From Halobacteriales archaeon QH_6_64_20 (GTDB lineage: Archaea; Halobacteriota; Halobacteria; Halobacteriales; Halococcaceae): a stretch of 64,000 nucleotides of DNA. Within the stretch, counting starts at the first letter, position 1, and each line of letters starts with the position of its first letter. The notes beneath the pieces were generated by a model. It worked only from the letters and a program-made list of their open reading frames with translations. It did no database searches and was not told the origin of the DNA. Of the stretch, positions 10,293 to 19,869 are shown in pieces. Location of the stretch: the NCBI GenBank assembly GCA_003021235.1, contig PXQR01000018.1, positions 64,205 through 128,204 on the forward strand, given 5' to 3'. The translations under genes were made by a program, and so were the position numbers.

Positions 10293-11143
10293 GACGTCCC
10301 TCCCTCCCACCCGGCGTACCGTTCTTCGAGCCACCGGAGGACGCGGACGCCGAGCACCGCGATGACCATGACGTGAACCACGACTGCGAAGACGTAATCG
10401 GCCTGTGCGTACCGCTGGTAGCTATGCAGGAGGCTCCCGAACCCGGCGTAGATCCATAGCTCGGCGACGACGACGCCCTTCACCGCTCGGTTGAACCCGA
10501 TCCGGAGCGCCGCGATCGCGAACGGCAGGGCCGCCGGCAGTAACACGTACCGATAGCGCCGCCAGTTCGTCGCGCCGAAGGTACGGGCCGCCTCGACGAG
10601 ACCGGGACCGACGTTCGCGGTGCCGGCTCGGACGGTGAGGATCATGTGAAACACACAGAAGAGGAACACGACGGCGACGTAGAACCCGAGGCCGGTGCCG
10701 ACGACGATGATCAGGAAAGGCAACAGGCTCGCGACGGACGTCACGAACATGATCGTCACGTAGGTGCCGAGCAGTTCGTCGAGGGTTCCCGAGACCCCCA
10801 TGACCGCGCCCACCGGGACTGCGACGGCGACGGCGAGCGCGTAGCCGATCAGCAGGCGGACGACGGTCTCGACCAGCGGGCCGTAGATCGCGCCGGAGGC
10901 GTAGAGGTCGACGGTCGCGACGAGGATCGACGACGGGGGCGCGATCCCGAGGCCGGTAGCGCTGAGGCGGCCGACGAACTCCCAGAGCCCGACGATGAGG
11001 AGGCCGCCGAGGAGCCGGTTCCGGCGGCGCTCCCGGGTACGGGTCGCCGTTCGAGAGCGTTCCCGGTTCGCGCTCGCGTTCCTGGGCTCGGACTCGGTGT
11101 TCCGGGCTTCGCTGTCGGTACCCGAGCGGGTCACACGGCTCAT
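10289..11143 (-). CDS. ABC transporter permease (SsuC/TauC-like)
   Basis: EAARTFGATNWRRYRYVLLPAALPFAIAALRIGFNRAVKGVVVAELW. Confidence 0.88.
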   Translation of the reverse strand: MSRVTRSGTDSEARNTESEPRNASANRERSRTATRTRERRRNRLLGGLLIVGLWEFVGRLSATGLGIAPPSSILVATVDLYASGAIYGPLVETVVRLLIGYALAVAVAVPVGAVMGVSGTLDELLGTYVTIMFVTSVASLLPFLIIVVGTGLGFYVAVVFLFCVFHMILTVRAGTANVGPGLVEAARTFGATNWRRYRYVLLPAALPFAIAALRIGFNRAVKGVVVAELWIYAGFGSLLHSYQRYAQADYVFAVVVHVMVIAVLGVRVLRWLEERYAGWEGGTS

Positions 11144-12036
11144 GAGTTCTCGGAGACGGTGGTAACGGCGTCCGGGTCCCCGCTCGACTCCACGTCCGCC
11201 CCGTCGTGCTCGTTCGTCGCTTCTCGATCGCCGGTCGTTTCCTGCTCGTCGGTCGTTTCGTCGTCCGGTCCCTCGTCGCGGAGCACGGACCGGACGCGGC
11301 GTTCGAGCGCGGTGAATTCGGCCGTCGTTTCGAGGCCGCGGCCGTATCGCGGCCGGTCGAAGGGCACGTCGATCGTCGCCGCGATGCGGTTCGGGTCCGC
11401 CCCCATGACGAGCACTCGATCGGCGAGCACGAGCGCTTCGTCGATGTCGTGGGTAACGAAGAGGATCGTCTTCCGATCCCGTTCCCGGATCCGCAACAGT
11501 TCGCGCTGGAGGGTCTCGCGGGTCCGAGCGTCGACGGCTCCGAAGGGTTCGTCCATCAACAGTACGGACGGGTCGACGGCGAGCGCCCGCGCCAAGCCGA
11601 CACGCTGGCGCATACCGCCCGATAGCTCGTCCGGGTACCGACCTGCGAACCCGTCGAGCCCGACCAACTCGATGTATTCGCCGGCGATCCGGTTACGCTC
11701 GGCCTCGGGGACGCCGCGCATCTCCAGCCCGAAAGCTACGTTCCCCCGCGTCGTTCGCCAGGGAAAGAGGTTGAACTCCTGGAACACCATTGCACGGTCC
11801 GGGTCCGGTCCGGTAACCGGTTCGCCGTTGGCTATCGCCGCCCCCGAGGTCGGCTCGATCAGGCCGGCGAACAACCGTAACAGGGTACTCTTCCCGCAGC
11901 CGGAGGGGCCGACCACGACGACGAACTCGTCTCGCTCGACGGTAAACGAGACGCCATCGAGCGCCCGGACGGCCTGCTCGGGCTCGTCGGCGTCGTACAC
12001 CCGCGAGAGCTCGCGGGCTTCGAGGACCTCAGACAC
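11140..12036 (-). CDS. ABC transporter ATP-binding protein (SsuB/TauB-like)
   Basis: GPSGCGKSTLLRL Walker A, LSGGMRQRVGLARALAVDPSVLLMDEPFGAVD. Confidence 0.94.
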   Translation of the reverse strand: MSEVLEARELSRVYDADEPEQAVRALDGVSFTVERDEFVVVVGPSGCGKSTLLRLFAGLIEPTSGAAIANGEPVTGPDPDRAMVFQEFNLFPWRTTRGNVAFGLEMRGVPEAERNRIAGEYIELVGLDGFAGRYPDELSGGMRQRVGLARALAVDPSVLLMDEPFGAVDARTRETLQRELLRIRERDRKTILFVTHDIDEALVLADRVLVMGADPNRIAATIDVPFDRPRYGRGLETTAEFTALERRVRSVLRDEGPDDETTDEQETTGDREATNEHDGADVESSGDPDAVTTVSENS

Positions 12037-13084
12037 GGCCGAGAGCCCCGAGCGCGTCGTCGAGCGGTCCGCGGCGGAACACCTCGTCGGTCGGTATCCG
12101 TTCGTCGGTTACGCCGAGGCGTCGCGAGAGGCCGAGCATGAAATCCACGTCCGAGCGTCGCAGGCCGCCGTTCGGCGGCCAGATATCGATCCCCGAGAGG
12201 AACTCGTAGGTCGGTCGGAGGACGTCGGTGCCGGGGCCGCCGCCGGGAACGTACTACTTGACGACGCCTCGATAGCGATCGAACCCGTCGTACAGCGCTC
12301 GGTTCGCTCGAAGCTGTCCCTTGATGAACGCGGTGATCTCGGGTCGTTTCCGTTCGAGCGTCTCCCGAGGAATCATGAAGGCCTCCTGGACCCATCGGTC
12401 GAGGCGCTCGCCGAACGTGAGTAGCCTGTTGAGATCGGGGTTCGCCGAACGCATCCCCAACCACTGGGCGAAGTGCTGTGGGGAGACGTCGATCTCGCCG
12501 TTGCGGATGGCCGTTCGACGGGCGCTCGAATAGCCGACGCGCTGGAAGTTCAGTCGATCGATGCTGTCGATGACGCCGGCCTGTAGCATGACCGCGGCCA
12601 CCTGCACGGCGTCTAGGCCGGTCGGTGCGGACATGCCGATGACGGCGTCCTGTTCGACGATGTCCGCGAGCGACTCGATACCCGGTCGCGTAACGAGCAC
12701 GTAATCGGTGGTCTCGACCGGCGACATGACGAATTCGAAGGGCCTTCCGGCCGCGATGATCGATGCGGCCGCCGGGATCGAGCCCCGAGCCATGTCCGCT
12801 TCGCCGCCGAGAACGGACTGGACGGCCAGGTCGATGCCCTCGAAGACGTCGATCGACGTACTCAACTCGTAGTCGTTCGGCGCGAACCGCTCGGCTCCGA
12901 GCCACGTGTTCACGTCCGTCGTTTCCGCCGGGGCCTGGAACGCGATATCCAGCGAACCGACGCCGTCGTCCGACCCGCCGTCGGACCCGCCAACGGGACG
13001 ACCGACACATCCCGCTCCGAGAGCGAGCGACGCGCTTCCGGCGGCCCCGATTCGAGACAGGAGGTCTCTCCGTGTACGACCCAT
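12029..13084 (-). pseudogene. ABC transporter substrate-binding lipoprotein (NMT1/SsuA-like) interrupted by an in-frame TAG
   Basis: 12254-13084 ORF MGRTRRDLLSRIGAAGSASLALGAGC...YRGVVK*, then same-frame YVPGGGPGTDVLRPTYEFLSGIDIWPPNGGLRRSDVDFMLGLSRRLGVTDERIPTDEVF... to TGA at 12029. Confidence 0.82.
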
Positions 13085-13464
13085 TGATTTGTGTTGTGTC
13101 TGCGGATTTAAGACGTAATCGACAGAGTGGTTCTTTGCCGGCTATTGAAGAAGTTTGTTCTTCACGCGCGGCTCCGTCGTCCGGCCGGGCGCGAACCGTA
13201 TCGACCGCTCGTCGTCGGAGTCGTCGGTCGTGACTTGATGCCTTAGCTCGCGTTGGCCGTCGAATCGAACGAGCGCGAGCGTGTGGCGTTCCTTCGACGG
13301 ATCGGGGATCTCGAACCGGCCGGCGAGCCGGCCGTCCAACGAGTCGTACAGATCGACGCCCGTGCTCGTAGACGCACCGAGAGCGGAGAACGGGTAGCTT
13401 GCTTGCCGATCAACGAGGAGGGGTTGGCATACGGTTCAGTCCGTCTCGAACGGTCACGACAGTA

Positions 13465-13508
13465 GTTGCACAAGCAACTAATCGGAGCAATTAAGTTGTG
13501 CCAGCAAC
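13465..13508. promoter_or_regulatory. tandem palindromic operator GTTGC-N4-GCAAC upstream of marR
   Basis: GTTGCACAAGCAAC (13465-13478) and GTTGTGCCAGCAAC (13495-13508), start-to-start 30 bp, just upstream of GTG 13520. Confidence 0.75.
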
Positions 13509-13519
13509 TACTCTCGCGC

Positions 13520-13960
13520 GTGTCCAACGGATCGATCGCCTGGCACGTCTCGCTCGCCGGGCGGGCGCTGAGCACCCGCATCGAGCAGGGCCTCGCGCCG
13601 CACGGCATCGGCCGCGGGGAGTACCGGGTTCTGTCCGCGCTGTACAACGAGGAGGGCGTCTCACAGACGACGCTCGCCGACGACCATCACCTGGACAAGG
13701 GCGTCATCGCCCGCGTCGTCCGCCGGCTCGAGGAAAAGGGCTACGTCGAGCGCCGGCCCGACCCCGAGGACAAACGCCGGAAACTCCTCTATCTCACCGA
13801 GGAGGCCGAGGGACTCCGCGCCGAGGTCGGCGATCTGAAGGCGACCGTCGACGCCGAGATAGCGGACGGGCTTTCGGACGAGGAGGTCGGGACGCTGATC
13901 GACGGACTGGAGACCGTCTGTGAGAACTTGGGCATCGCTACGAGCGGGGACGGAGCGTAG
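13520..13960 (+). CDS. MarR-family transcriptional regulator
   Basis: GEYRVLSALYNEEGVSQTTLADDHHLDKGVIARVVRRLEEKGYVERRPDPEDKRRKLLYLTEEAEGL; GTG start in frame. Confidence 0.92.
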   Translation: MSNGSIAWHVSLAGRALSTRIEQGLAPHGIGRGEYRVLSALYNEEGVSQTTLADDHHLDKGVIARVVRRLEEKGYVERRPDPEDKRRKLLYLTEEAEGLRAEVGDLKATVDAEIADGLSDEEVGTLIDGLETVCENLGIATSGDGA

Positions 13961-15009
13961 TGGCCGAACCCTCCGGCGAGGCGCTCTCCGAGCGTCGAAG
14001 CGAGAACTCGTTACTGTCGCGCTCGCCGGCGACGGCGCTATGGGTGATCGCTGCCTCTGGGACGCTCACCGTGATGGCGGGGGCGATCCTCGGTCCGATG
14101 GTCAACGGATTGGGGCCGGACTCGGCGTCCCGGGGTCGCTCGCGGGGCTGATCATCACGACCCACGGACTGTTCGTCGTGCTCACGAGCCCGCTCGCCGG
14201 CGCGCTCATCGATCGCTACGGTCCCCAGCGGCCGTACGCGCTCGGTCTGGTGCTGTATGCCTTCGCCGGCGGCGCTCTCGAAACCGTCTCCTGGCAGCTT
14301 CCCTTCGGCGTCTACCTGCTTGCCCTCCCGCTCGGCGCGCTTGCTTTCCTTCCCGTTCCGGAGCCGGCGGTCGCTACTAGTGATCGGGAGTCCAACGGCG
14401 GCCCCGGAAACTCCGAAAGCGGGATCGGCGGCGTGGTGAACGCCTTCCGGGGAACGCCGTTGTTGATATTCGTCTACGGGCTGCACTTCGCGGCCAATGC
14501 CCTCTGTACGCGATCGTGGTCTACCATCTGCAGTTGCTCGCTGGCTTCGGGATGACTTCTGCGCTCGTCATTAGCCTCTACCTCTCGGTGCTGGGGATCG
14601 CTGGCGGGTTGAGTGCGTGCTTTACGGTCGCATCGAGCGTCGCTTTACTTACCGCTAGCTCACCTTCGTCGCGCTCGACCTCTGGGTAGCGGGCTTTTCG
14701 CTCGCGGTGGTCGCCTCGACGCGGGTACTCGCCCTCCTCCCGGTCGTCCCGTTCGGTCTCGGCCAGGGACTCGTCTTCCCGACCGTCTTGCTCTGGGTCG
14801 AGGAGTTGGTCCCCGCCGATCGACAGGGCCGGTTCAGTTCCTACGTCGCGATGGCCGGCTACATCGGCCGGTTCCTTTCACCCGTGTTGTTCGGCCTCGT
14901 CGCCGAACCGTTCGGAATCCGTACGGGGTTCGCTGTGGCGGCGGGATGCGCCGGCGTCGCGCTCGCAGTCTCCAGCAGTGGATACGTAGCACGACAGCAC
15001 ACGCTGTAA
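13960..15009 (+). pseudogene. MFS transporter, frameshifted and internally deleted
   Basis: GTG overlaps marR TAG; TM segments in shifting frames: ALWVIAASGTLTVMAGAILGPMVNGLG / LGVPGSLAGLIITTHGLFVVLTSPLAGALIDRYGPQRP / LALLPVVPFGLGQGLVFPTVLLWVEELVPADRQGRFSS. Confidence 0.85.
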
Positions 15010-15049
15010 GAATCTGCGGGGAGGCCTTTGATATCGCCAGTCGATTCAA

Positions 15050-15709
15050 TTAGTGTCGTTCCCGCTCGAACCTTTCGATCGATTCTGGAATCCGGTCGTA
15101 TCGGTCGTCAGCGGTCGCCCAGTCGAGAACGTTCCACCACGCCTCGACGTACTCGTCCCGCCGGTGCCGATAGGAGAGGTAGTAAGCGTGTTCCCAGCAG
15201 TCGAGAACGAAGAGCGCGCCACGACCGTCCGTAAGCGGGTTATCGTTGTTCGCTGTCGCCTCGATCCGGAGCGTGCCCTCTTCATCGGTAGTAAGAAAAG
15301 CCCAGCCGCTACCGAAGACGCTCAGTGCCGCGTCGGTGAACGCCTCGACGAACGCGTCAAGTCCGCCGAAGGCCTCGTCGATCGCGTCGGCGAGCGCGCC
15401 GGTCGGCGCGTCGGCGGCCGCCAACGCAGGAGCCATGACTTTCCAGAACAGCTGGTGGTTCGCACAGCCGCCACCGTAGAAGCGTGCGAGCGGGTAGATC
15501 TCCTCGGGGACGCGATCGAGGTTCCACAGCAGGGCTTCGATCGAATGGTTGGCGAGGCCGGGGTAGTCTGCAAGCACTTCGTTGAGGTCGTTAGCGTAGC
15601 GACGGTGGTGCTGGTCGTGATGGATGCGTAGCGTCTCGGCGTCGATGTGTGGTTCTAACGCGTCGTAGTCGTAGGGTAGTTCCGGGAGTTCGTAGGCGAT
15701 TGCAGGCAT
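15050..15709 (-). CDS. sod: superoxide dismutase (Fe/Mn type)
   Basis: HHDQHHRRYANDLN, YGGGCANHQLFW, FGSGWAFL, DCWEHAYYLSYRHRRDEYVEAWWNVLDW. Confidence 0.96.
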   Translation of the reverse strand: MPAIAYELPELPYDYDALEPHIDAETLRIHHDQHHRRYANDLNEVLADYPGLANHSIEALLWNLDRVPEEIYPLARFYGGGCANHQLFWKVMAPALAAADAPTGALADAIDEAFGGLDAFVEAFTDAALSVFGSGWAFLTTDEEGTLRIEATANNDNPLTDGRGALFVLDCWEHAYYLSYRHRRDEYVEAWWNVLDWATADDRYDRIPESIERFERERH

Positions 15710-15849
15710 GATCGACTGTATTCGTCGAGATTGGTGTCGATCTCGGAGGCTGTCGGGGGCCGACCTCGATCGGTGCGGATAGTCCTCGTAGTCGTTCGTA
15801 TCTCCACGAGCAGGACGTATAGCTATTCGCGGCGAGCGATCGTAACTCC

Positions 15850-15884
15850 CCTGTTCGATCTAAACTACCGTGTTCGAGACGCTA
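15850..15884. promoter_or_regulatory. copy 1 of a recurring TTCGAT(G)CTAA...GTTCGA element
   Basis: cctgttcgatctaaactaccgtgttcgagacgctat, upstream of sod; aligns with 17027-17064 and 17710-17747. Confidence 0.45.
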
Positions 15885-15956
15885 TCGAAGAGTCAGGTAG
15901 CGAACGCGTCGGCATCGGTCGGTTCGGCTTCGCGCCTGTGGTGCTCGTAGGCTTCT

Positions 15957-16585
15957 TCAGGCCCATGTGAGAACTGCCTCGTCGTCAGTTTCGATGAACG
16001 CCGGGACGAAGCCACTGCCGTCGTTCAGTTCGAAACCGACAGTGCCGTCGAAGAGTCCGAACGTCATCGAGGCCTCGCTGTTATAGTGATACATCTCGAC
16101 TCCGGCTTCGATGTATTCGATGGCACCTTCTCTCATCGTCGGATCGGCCAGGACTGCCTCCATCACGTCGGCTGTGAGGATTCCTTCGACGATCGGTGTC
16201 CTCCGAGCTAGTTCTCCGACTTCCCGGGCATGTAGTTGATCGTATGCAGCAACGAACATTTGCATCCGTTCAGTGGATGCCGTCAAGAGTTCGGCCGAGC
16301 GGCGTAGCGGTGCCTGCGTGTCGCTCTTCGTCGGCCGGGTGATTCGAGCGCCCCCAAGCCGTCGGAGGTCGAACTCGAACTCGAACTCCTCGGTCGGGAG
16401 GTACTGCTGGATGTCGCTCAGTTTCTCGGCTGTGTCGGTTGTTTCGAGCAACTGGTCGAGGTCCTCGGCGATGAGCCTCCCACATGGGGTGATCTCGTGC
16501 GTCTTCTCGAGTCGATCTCCTTCGATCCATCCTCTGTCTTCAAGGGCTTTATTGAGATGTGCGTAGCGAGTCGAACACCGCTGAG
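15957..16585 (-). pseudogene. HTH transcriptional regulator (DUF1724/FilR1-like), N-terminally truncated
   Basis: ...STRYAHLNKALEDRGWIEGDRLEKTHEITPCGRLIAEDLDQLLETTDTAEKLSDIQQYLP... parallels the paralogue at 17742-18493; upstream HTH replaced by the C-terminus of another gene. Confidence 0.7.
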
Positions 16586-16968
16586 AGGTCCTCGTTTAGA
16601 TCCATCGACGCTACCTCCTGCTCGACGTCAATGGTATCGAGTTCGCCGTCGGCCGCGCCCTGGTTGTTCAGGATGGCGACGTTGTAGAGATACGAGAGCC
16701 GTAGCAGCCAGACCGCGTGCTCCCGGTCGGCGTCCCCCTCAATACGGAACGATATCCAGCCCGACTCCGGGATGACGTGGTGCTCTTGGGCCTCGCCTTC
16801 TTCGACGAGGACGTCCCTAATGCGCTTTGCGAAGGGAATATCGAGCAGTCGCTCGCCGTGGACGTGGCCGACCTCCCGTGCGCCGAGGGTGAACTCCCGC
16901 CCGTTGAAGCGATGCGGTTCGGCGGCGATTCCAGGCCATGCGGACACTTCGTCTTCGATGGATGCCAT
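16549..16968 (-). CDS. luciferase-domain (DUF5519-like) protein
   Basis: MASIEDEVSAWPGIAAEPHRFNGREFTLGAREVGHVHGERLLDIPFAKRIRDVLV; C-terminus overlaps the regulator relic. Confidence 0.6.
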   Translation of the reverse strand: MASIEDEVSAWPGIAAEPHRFNGREFTLGAREVGHVHGERLLDIPFAKRIRDVLVEEGEAQEHHVIPESGWISFRIEGDADREHAVWLLRLSYLYNVAILNNQGAADGELDTIDVEQEVASMDLNEDLSAVFDSLRTSQ

Positions 16969-17026
16969 ACGTATCCCGAGACGGGGGAAGCCGGGATAGC
17001 TGTTCTCGACGTACGGTCTGAACACC

Positions 17027-17064
17027 CTTGTTCGATGCTAAACCGTGTGTTCGATGCTTAACTA
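17027..17064. promoter_or_regulatory. copy 2 of the recurring TTCGATGCTAA element (direct repeat)
   Basis: ccttgttcgatgctaaaccgtgtgttcgatgcttaact: TTCGATGCTAA/TTCGATGCTTAA direct repeat. Confidence 0.5.
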
Positions 17065-17709
17065 GCGAGTTCGCCGGTACCATTGAAGCGGAAGGAATCC
17101 GGGACTACCGGTCTGTCAGTATCCGACGTCGAGTTGCCCATGAACCGCCTCGTCATTTTGGGCCATCACCGAACGCGACGGCGAAGCCCTCCATCGAAAC
17201 GCGACTGGGTGAGTATAGTGCACTCACTCGCGAAGCTGTACATCAGCGTTCGGATGCTGGTCGGGATAGACGGCTACTTCGCCCTGTTGCTTGAGATCGT
17301 ATATCTGCTGGTCCGCGGCCGTGTAGGAGTGCTAACCGCATAGTACGGCGAGAGTAGCACGCAGAAGTGATTTGGGGACCCCCGCTGCGTGGAGACTTCC
17401 GTCGGTGCCGCGGTAGCCGGACGCATCGCTCCGGATGAACCTGATGTGCTCTCGAACGTCCGCCTCGTCGGTGAGGTCCTCGTGTCACCGTATCGGAAAC
17501 GTACTCATTGAGGTCGATCATTGCAGTAGCCCCCTCCGAAACGAGTTGCTGAGCGATCCGATGGTGTTCTACTTGATTCGAGTAGCGATGGTTTGTATCG
17601 CTCCGGGTCGCTCCGGGTCGCGCCGTTGTTGCTGGCATCTGATCGTGTCCTCCGTGCTTCGAAGAACGAAATGAGCGATATAACTACTCTCGATGAACGG
17701 GTGTGATTC

Positions 17710-17747
17710 CCTCTTTAGATGCTAAGTTCCGCGTTCATCGCTCAACT
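17710..17747. promoter_or_regulatory. copy 3 of the recurring element (diverged)
   Basis: cctctttagatgctaagttccgcgttcatcgctcaact. Confidence 0.4.
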
Positions 17748-18493
17748 GGAGAACACATCAGTATCGAGAGGGTCCGCTTCGTTCCTGTATCGCTCGAAGC
17801 GCTCTTCGGCCCACGCCAGTACTTCTTCATCGTCGCTGATGACGGTCGCAGGAACGGCTCCCTGACCGTCGTTCAGTTCGAGCACGACCGTCTCGCCGAA
17901 GATCGACAGTGCGTATAACCATTCATCTGGATGGTAGTAGTACTTACACGATGTGCGGTCAGCCACCTCTCGGAATCCGTGAGCCATGTCCGAGTCAGCG
18001 GCGATCGCATCGAGCGAGTCGCCTAAGAACACGAGCTGAATGGGATATAGTCAGCATCGAGAGCGAGGTCTGCCGAGGATTTCAGCGGCGCAACGGTATT
18101 GGTTCGCGTCGGCGTGACGACCTCTGCGTTCTCGAGTTGACGGAGGTCGAAATCAAATGACTCGACCGGAAGATATTGTTGGACATCGCGCAGTTTCCGG
18201 GCGGTCGCTACCGCGTCGAGCGCCTCGGCTATCTCGTCGATCACGAGGCGACCACAGGGAGTAATTCGGTGTTCCTCGGTTCGACTAGCTCGCACGAGCC
18301 AGCCGTGTTCTTCGAGATCGTCGAGCATTCGGTTCATCGTCACTCGCGAGACGCCGATCGCGTCCTGTAGCTCCGCATACTCGCGTGGTTCCGCCGCCAG
18401 CAATTCGAGTACCGTGACGCGGTTTTCCGAGCGAGTGAGCCAGTCGAGGTCACCGAGCGGACCGCTCATCCCTAAACCACTTTGCGCGCTCAC
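17742..18493 (-). pseudogene. HTH transcriptional regulator (DUF1724/FilR1-like), frameshifted/internally deleted
   Basis: N-half 18023-18493 (NRVTVLELLAAEPREYAELQDAIGVSRVTMNRMLDDLEEHGWL); C-half in another frame 17742-18032 (YYYHPDEWLYALSIFGETVVLELNDGQGAVPATVISDDEEVLAWA). Confidence 0.8.
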
Positions 18494-18799
18494 ACAAAGA
18501 ACTGTCCCAGGTCGGCGGAGAACTCCCTACGTGTGGTATATTTCTCCCGAATTCGACCGAACGTCCGACTCGAAGGGGACGAACCGTTGTCGATCGCTAT
18601 ACAGCGGGCAGGCGAGCGGCAATTCTTCGCACTGTGAGCGTCGAACAGGGTGGTTAGCACCGAAAGCGGGGGTTCACACCGGACACCGGGAACAGTTATT
18701 CCGGCTCTGCCCGTCCCAGCCACCGCGGAGGAAACCAATGAAAAGCCAAACGGAATCGGTCGTCTCGTCGCGTAGCTACGACCCACAGGGGTGTACTCG

Positions 18800-19324
18800 A
18801 TGAGCGAAAACGCCTATCGGACACCGGACTCGGACACCGAGCGCTCGATCGTCTCGGTCGGCACGGAAGCACCCGCGTTCACCTTGCCGACGACGCCGGA
18901 TCAAAGCGTCTCGCTCGATGACTTTCGCGGCCAGCCGGTCGTCCTCGCCTTTTACCCGGCGGACTGGAGTCCGGTCTGTGGCGATCAGATGGGCGTCTAC
19001 AACGAACTCCTCGCGGAGTTCCAACGCTACGACGCCCAACTGCTCGGCATCTCCGTCGACGGTGTCTGGTGTCACGACGCCTTCGCCGCCGATCGCAACC
19101 TCCACTTCCCGTTGCTCGCGGACTTCGAGCCGAAGGGCGAGGTCGCCCGCGCGTACGGCGTCTACCGCGACGACGCCGGCACCACCGAACGTGCGCTGTT
19201 CGTGATCGACGGTGAGGGGGTCATCCAGTGGAATCACGTCTCGCCGGTCGGCGTCAACCCGGGAGCCAACGGGATCCTCACCGCGCTCGACGACATGCAG
19301 GGAGAAGGGGAGGAGGCAGCCTGA
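18800..19324 (+). CDS. peroxiredoxin (AhpC/Bcp-like)
   Basis: FYPADWSPVCGDQ peroxidatic Cys motif; MSENAYR start. Confidence 0.92.
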   Translation: MSENAYRTPDSDTERSIVSVGTEAPAFTLPTTPDQSVSLDDFRGQPVVLAFYPADWSPVCGDQMGVYNELLAEFQRYDAQLLGISVDGVWCHDAFAADRNLHFPLLADFEPKGEVARAYGVYRDDAGTTERALFVIDGEGVIQWNHVSPVGVNPGANGILTALDDMQGEGEEAA

Positions 19325-19869
19325 TGGCTCGATCGTCGGCTGTCGAACTCACGCTGCCGGTCGATAGCGACCGCGATCACATTCAAGGGCCAGTGGACGC
19401 CCCGGTGACGCTCGTCGAGTACGGCGACTACGAGTGCCCGTACTGCGGGCAAGCGTACCCGATCGTCAAGGAGGTGCAAGAGGAACTCGGCGACGACCTG
19501 CGCTTCGTCTTCCGAAACTTCCCGTTGGGGGATATGCACCCACACGCGCGCCGCGCGGCCGAGGCCGCCGAGGCGGCTGCGACGCAGGGCGAAGAGGCGT
19601 TCTGGGAGATGCACGACTACCTCTACGAGCATCAGGACGCACTCGACGACGATCACCTGGTCGAGTACGCCGATGAGGTAGGTCTCGACGTTGAGCAGTT
19701 CGAAGGGGAGCTAGCCGAACGGACCAACGAAGAACGCGTCCAAGAGGACTTCCTGAGCGGCGCGCGAAGCGGCGTCAACGGGACGCCGACCTTCTTCATC
19801 GACGGCGAGCGCTACGATGGCGAGTGGAGCGCTGAACGGCTTACGACCGCACTACGAGAACGCCTGTAA
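19324..19869 (+). CDS. DsbA-family thioredoxin-fold oxidoreductase
   Basis: VEYGDYECPYCGQAYP CPYC motif; GVNGTPTFFIDGERYDG; overlaps upstream stop. Confidence 0.93.
   Translation: MARSSAVELTLPVDSDRDHIQGPVDAPVTLVEYGDYECPYCGQAYPIVKEVQEELGDDLRFVFRNFPLGDMHPHARRAAEAAEAAATQGEEAFWEMHDYLYEHQDALDDDHLVEYADEVGLDVEQFEGELAERTNEERVQEDFLSGARSGVNGTPTFFIDGERYDGEWSAERLTTALRERL

Noticed and set aside
12254-12256. TAG in the SBP as a pyrrolysine codon
   Set aside because: Pyrrolysine is not known in typical haloarchaea and no pyl genes or PYLIS were visible; nonsense mutation or error is more likely.
10646-12424. 592-aa plus-strand ORF opposite the ABC permease/ATPase genes
   Set aside because: Low-complexity antisense frame over well-supported ABC genes.
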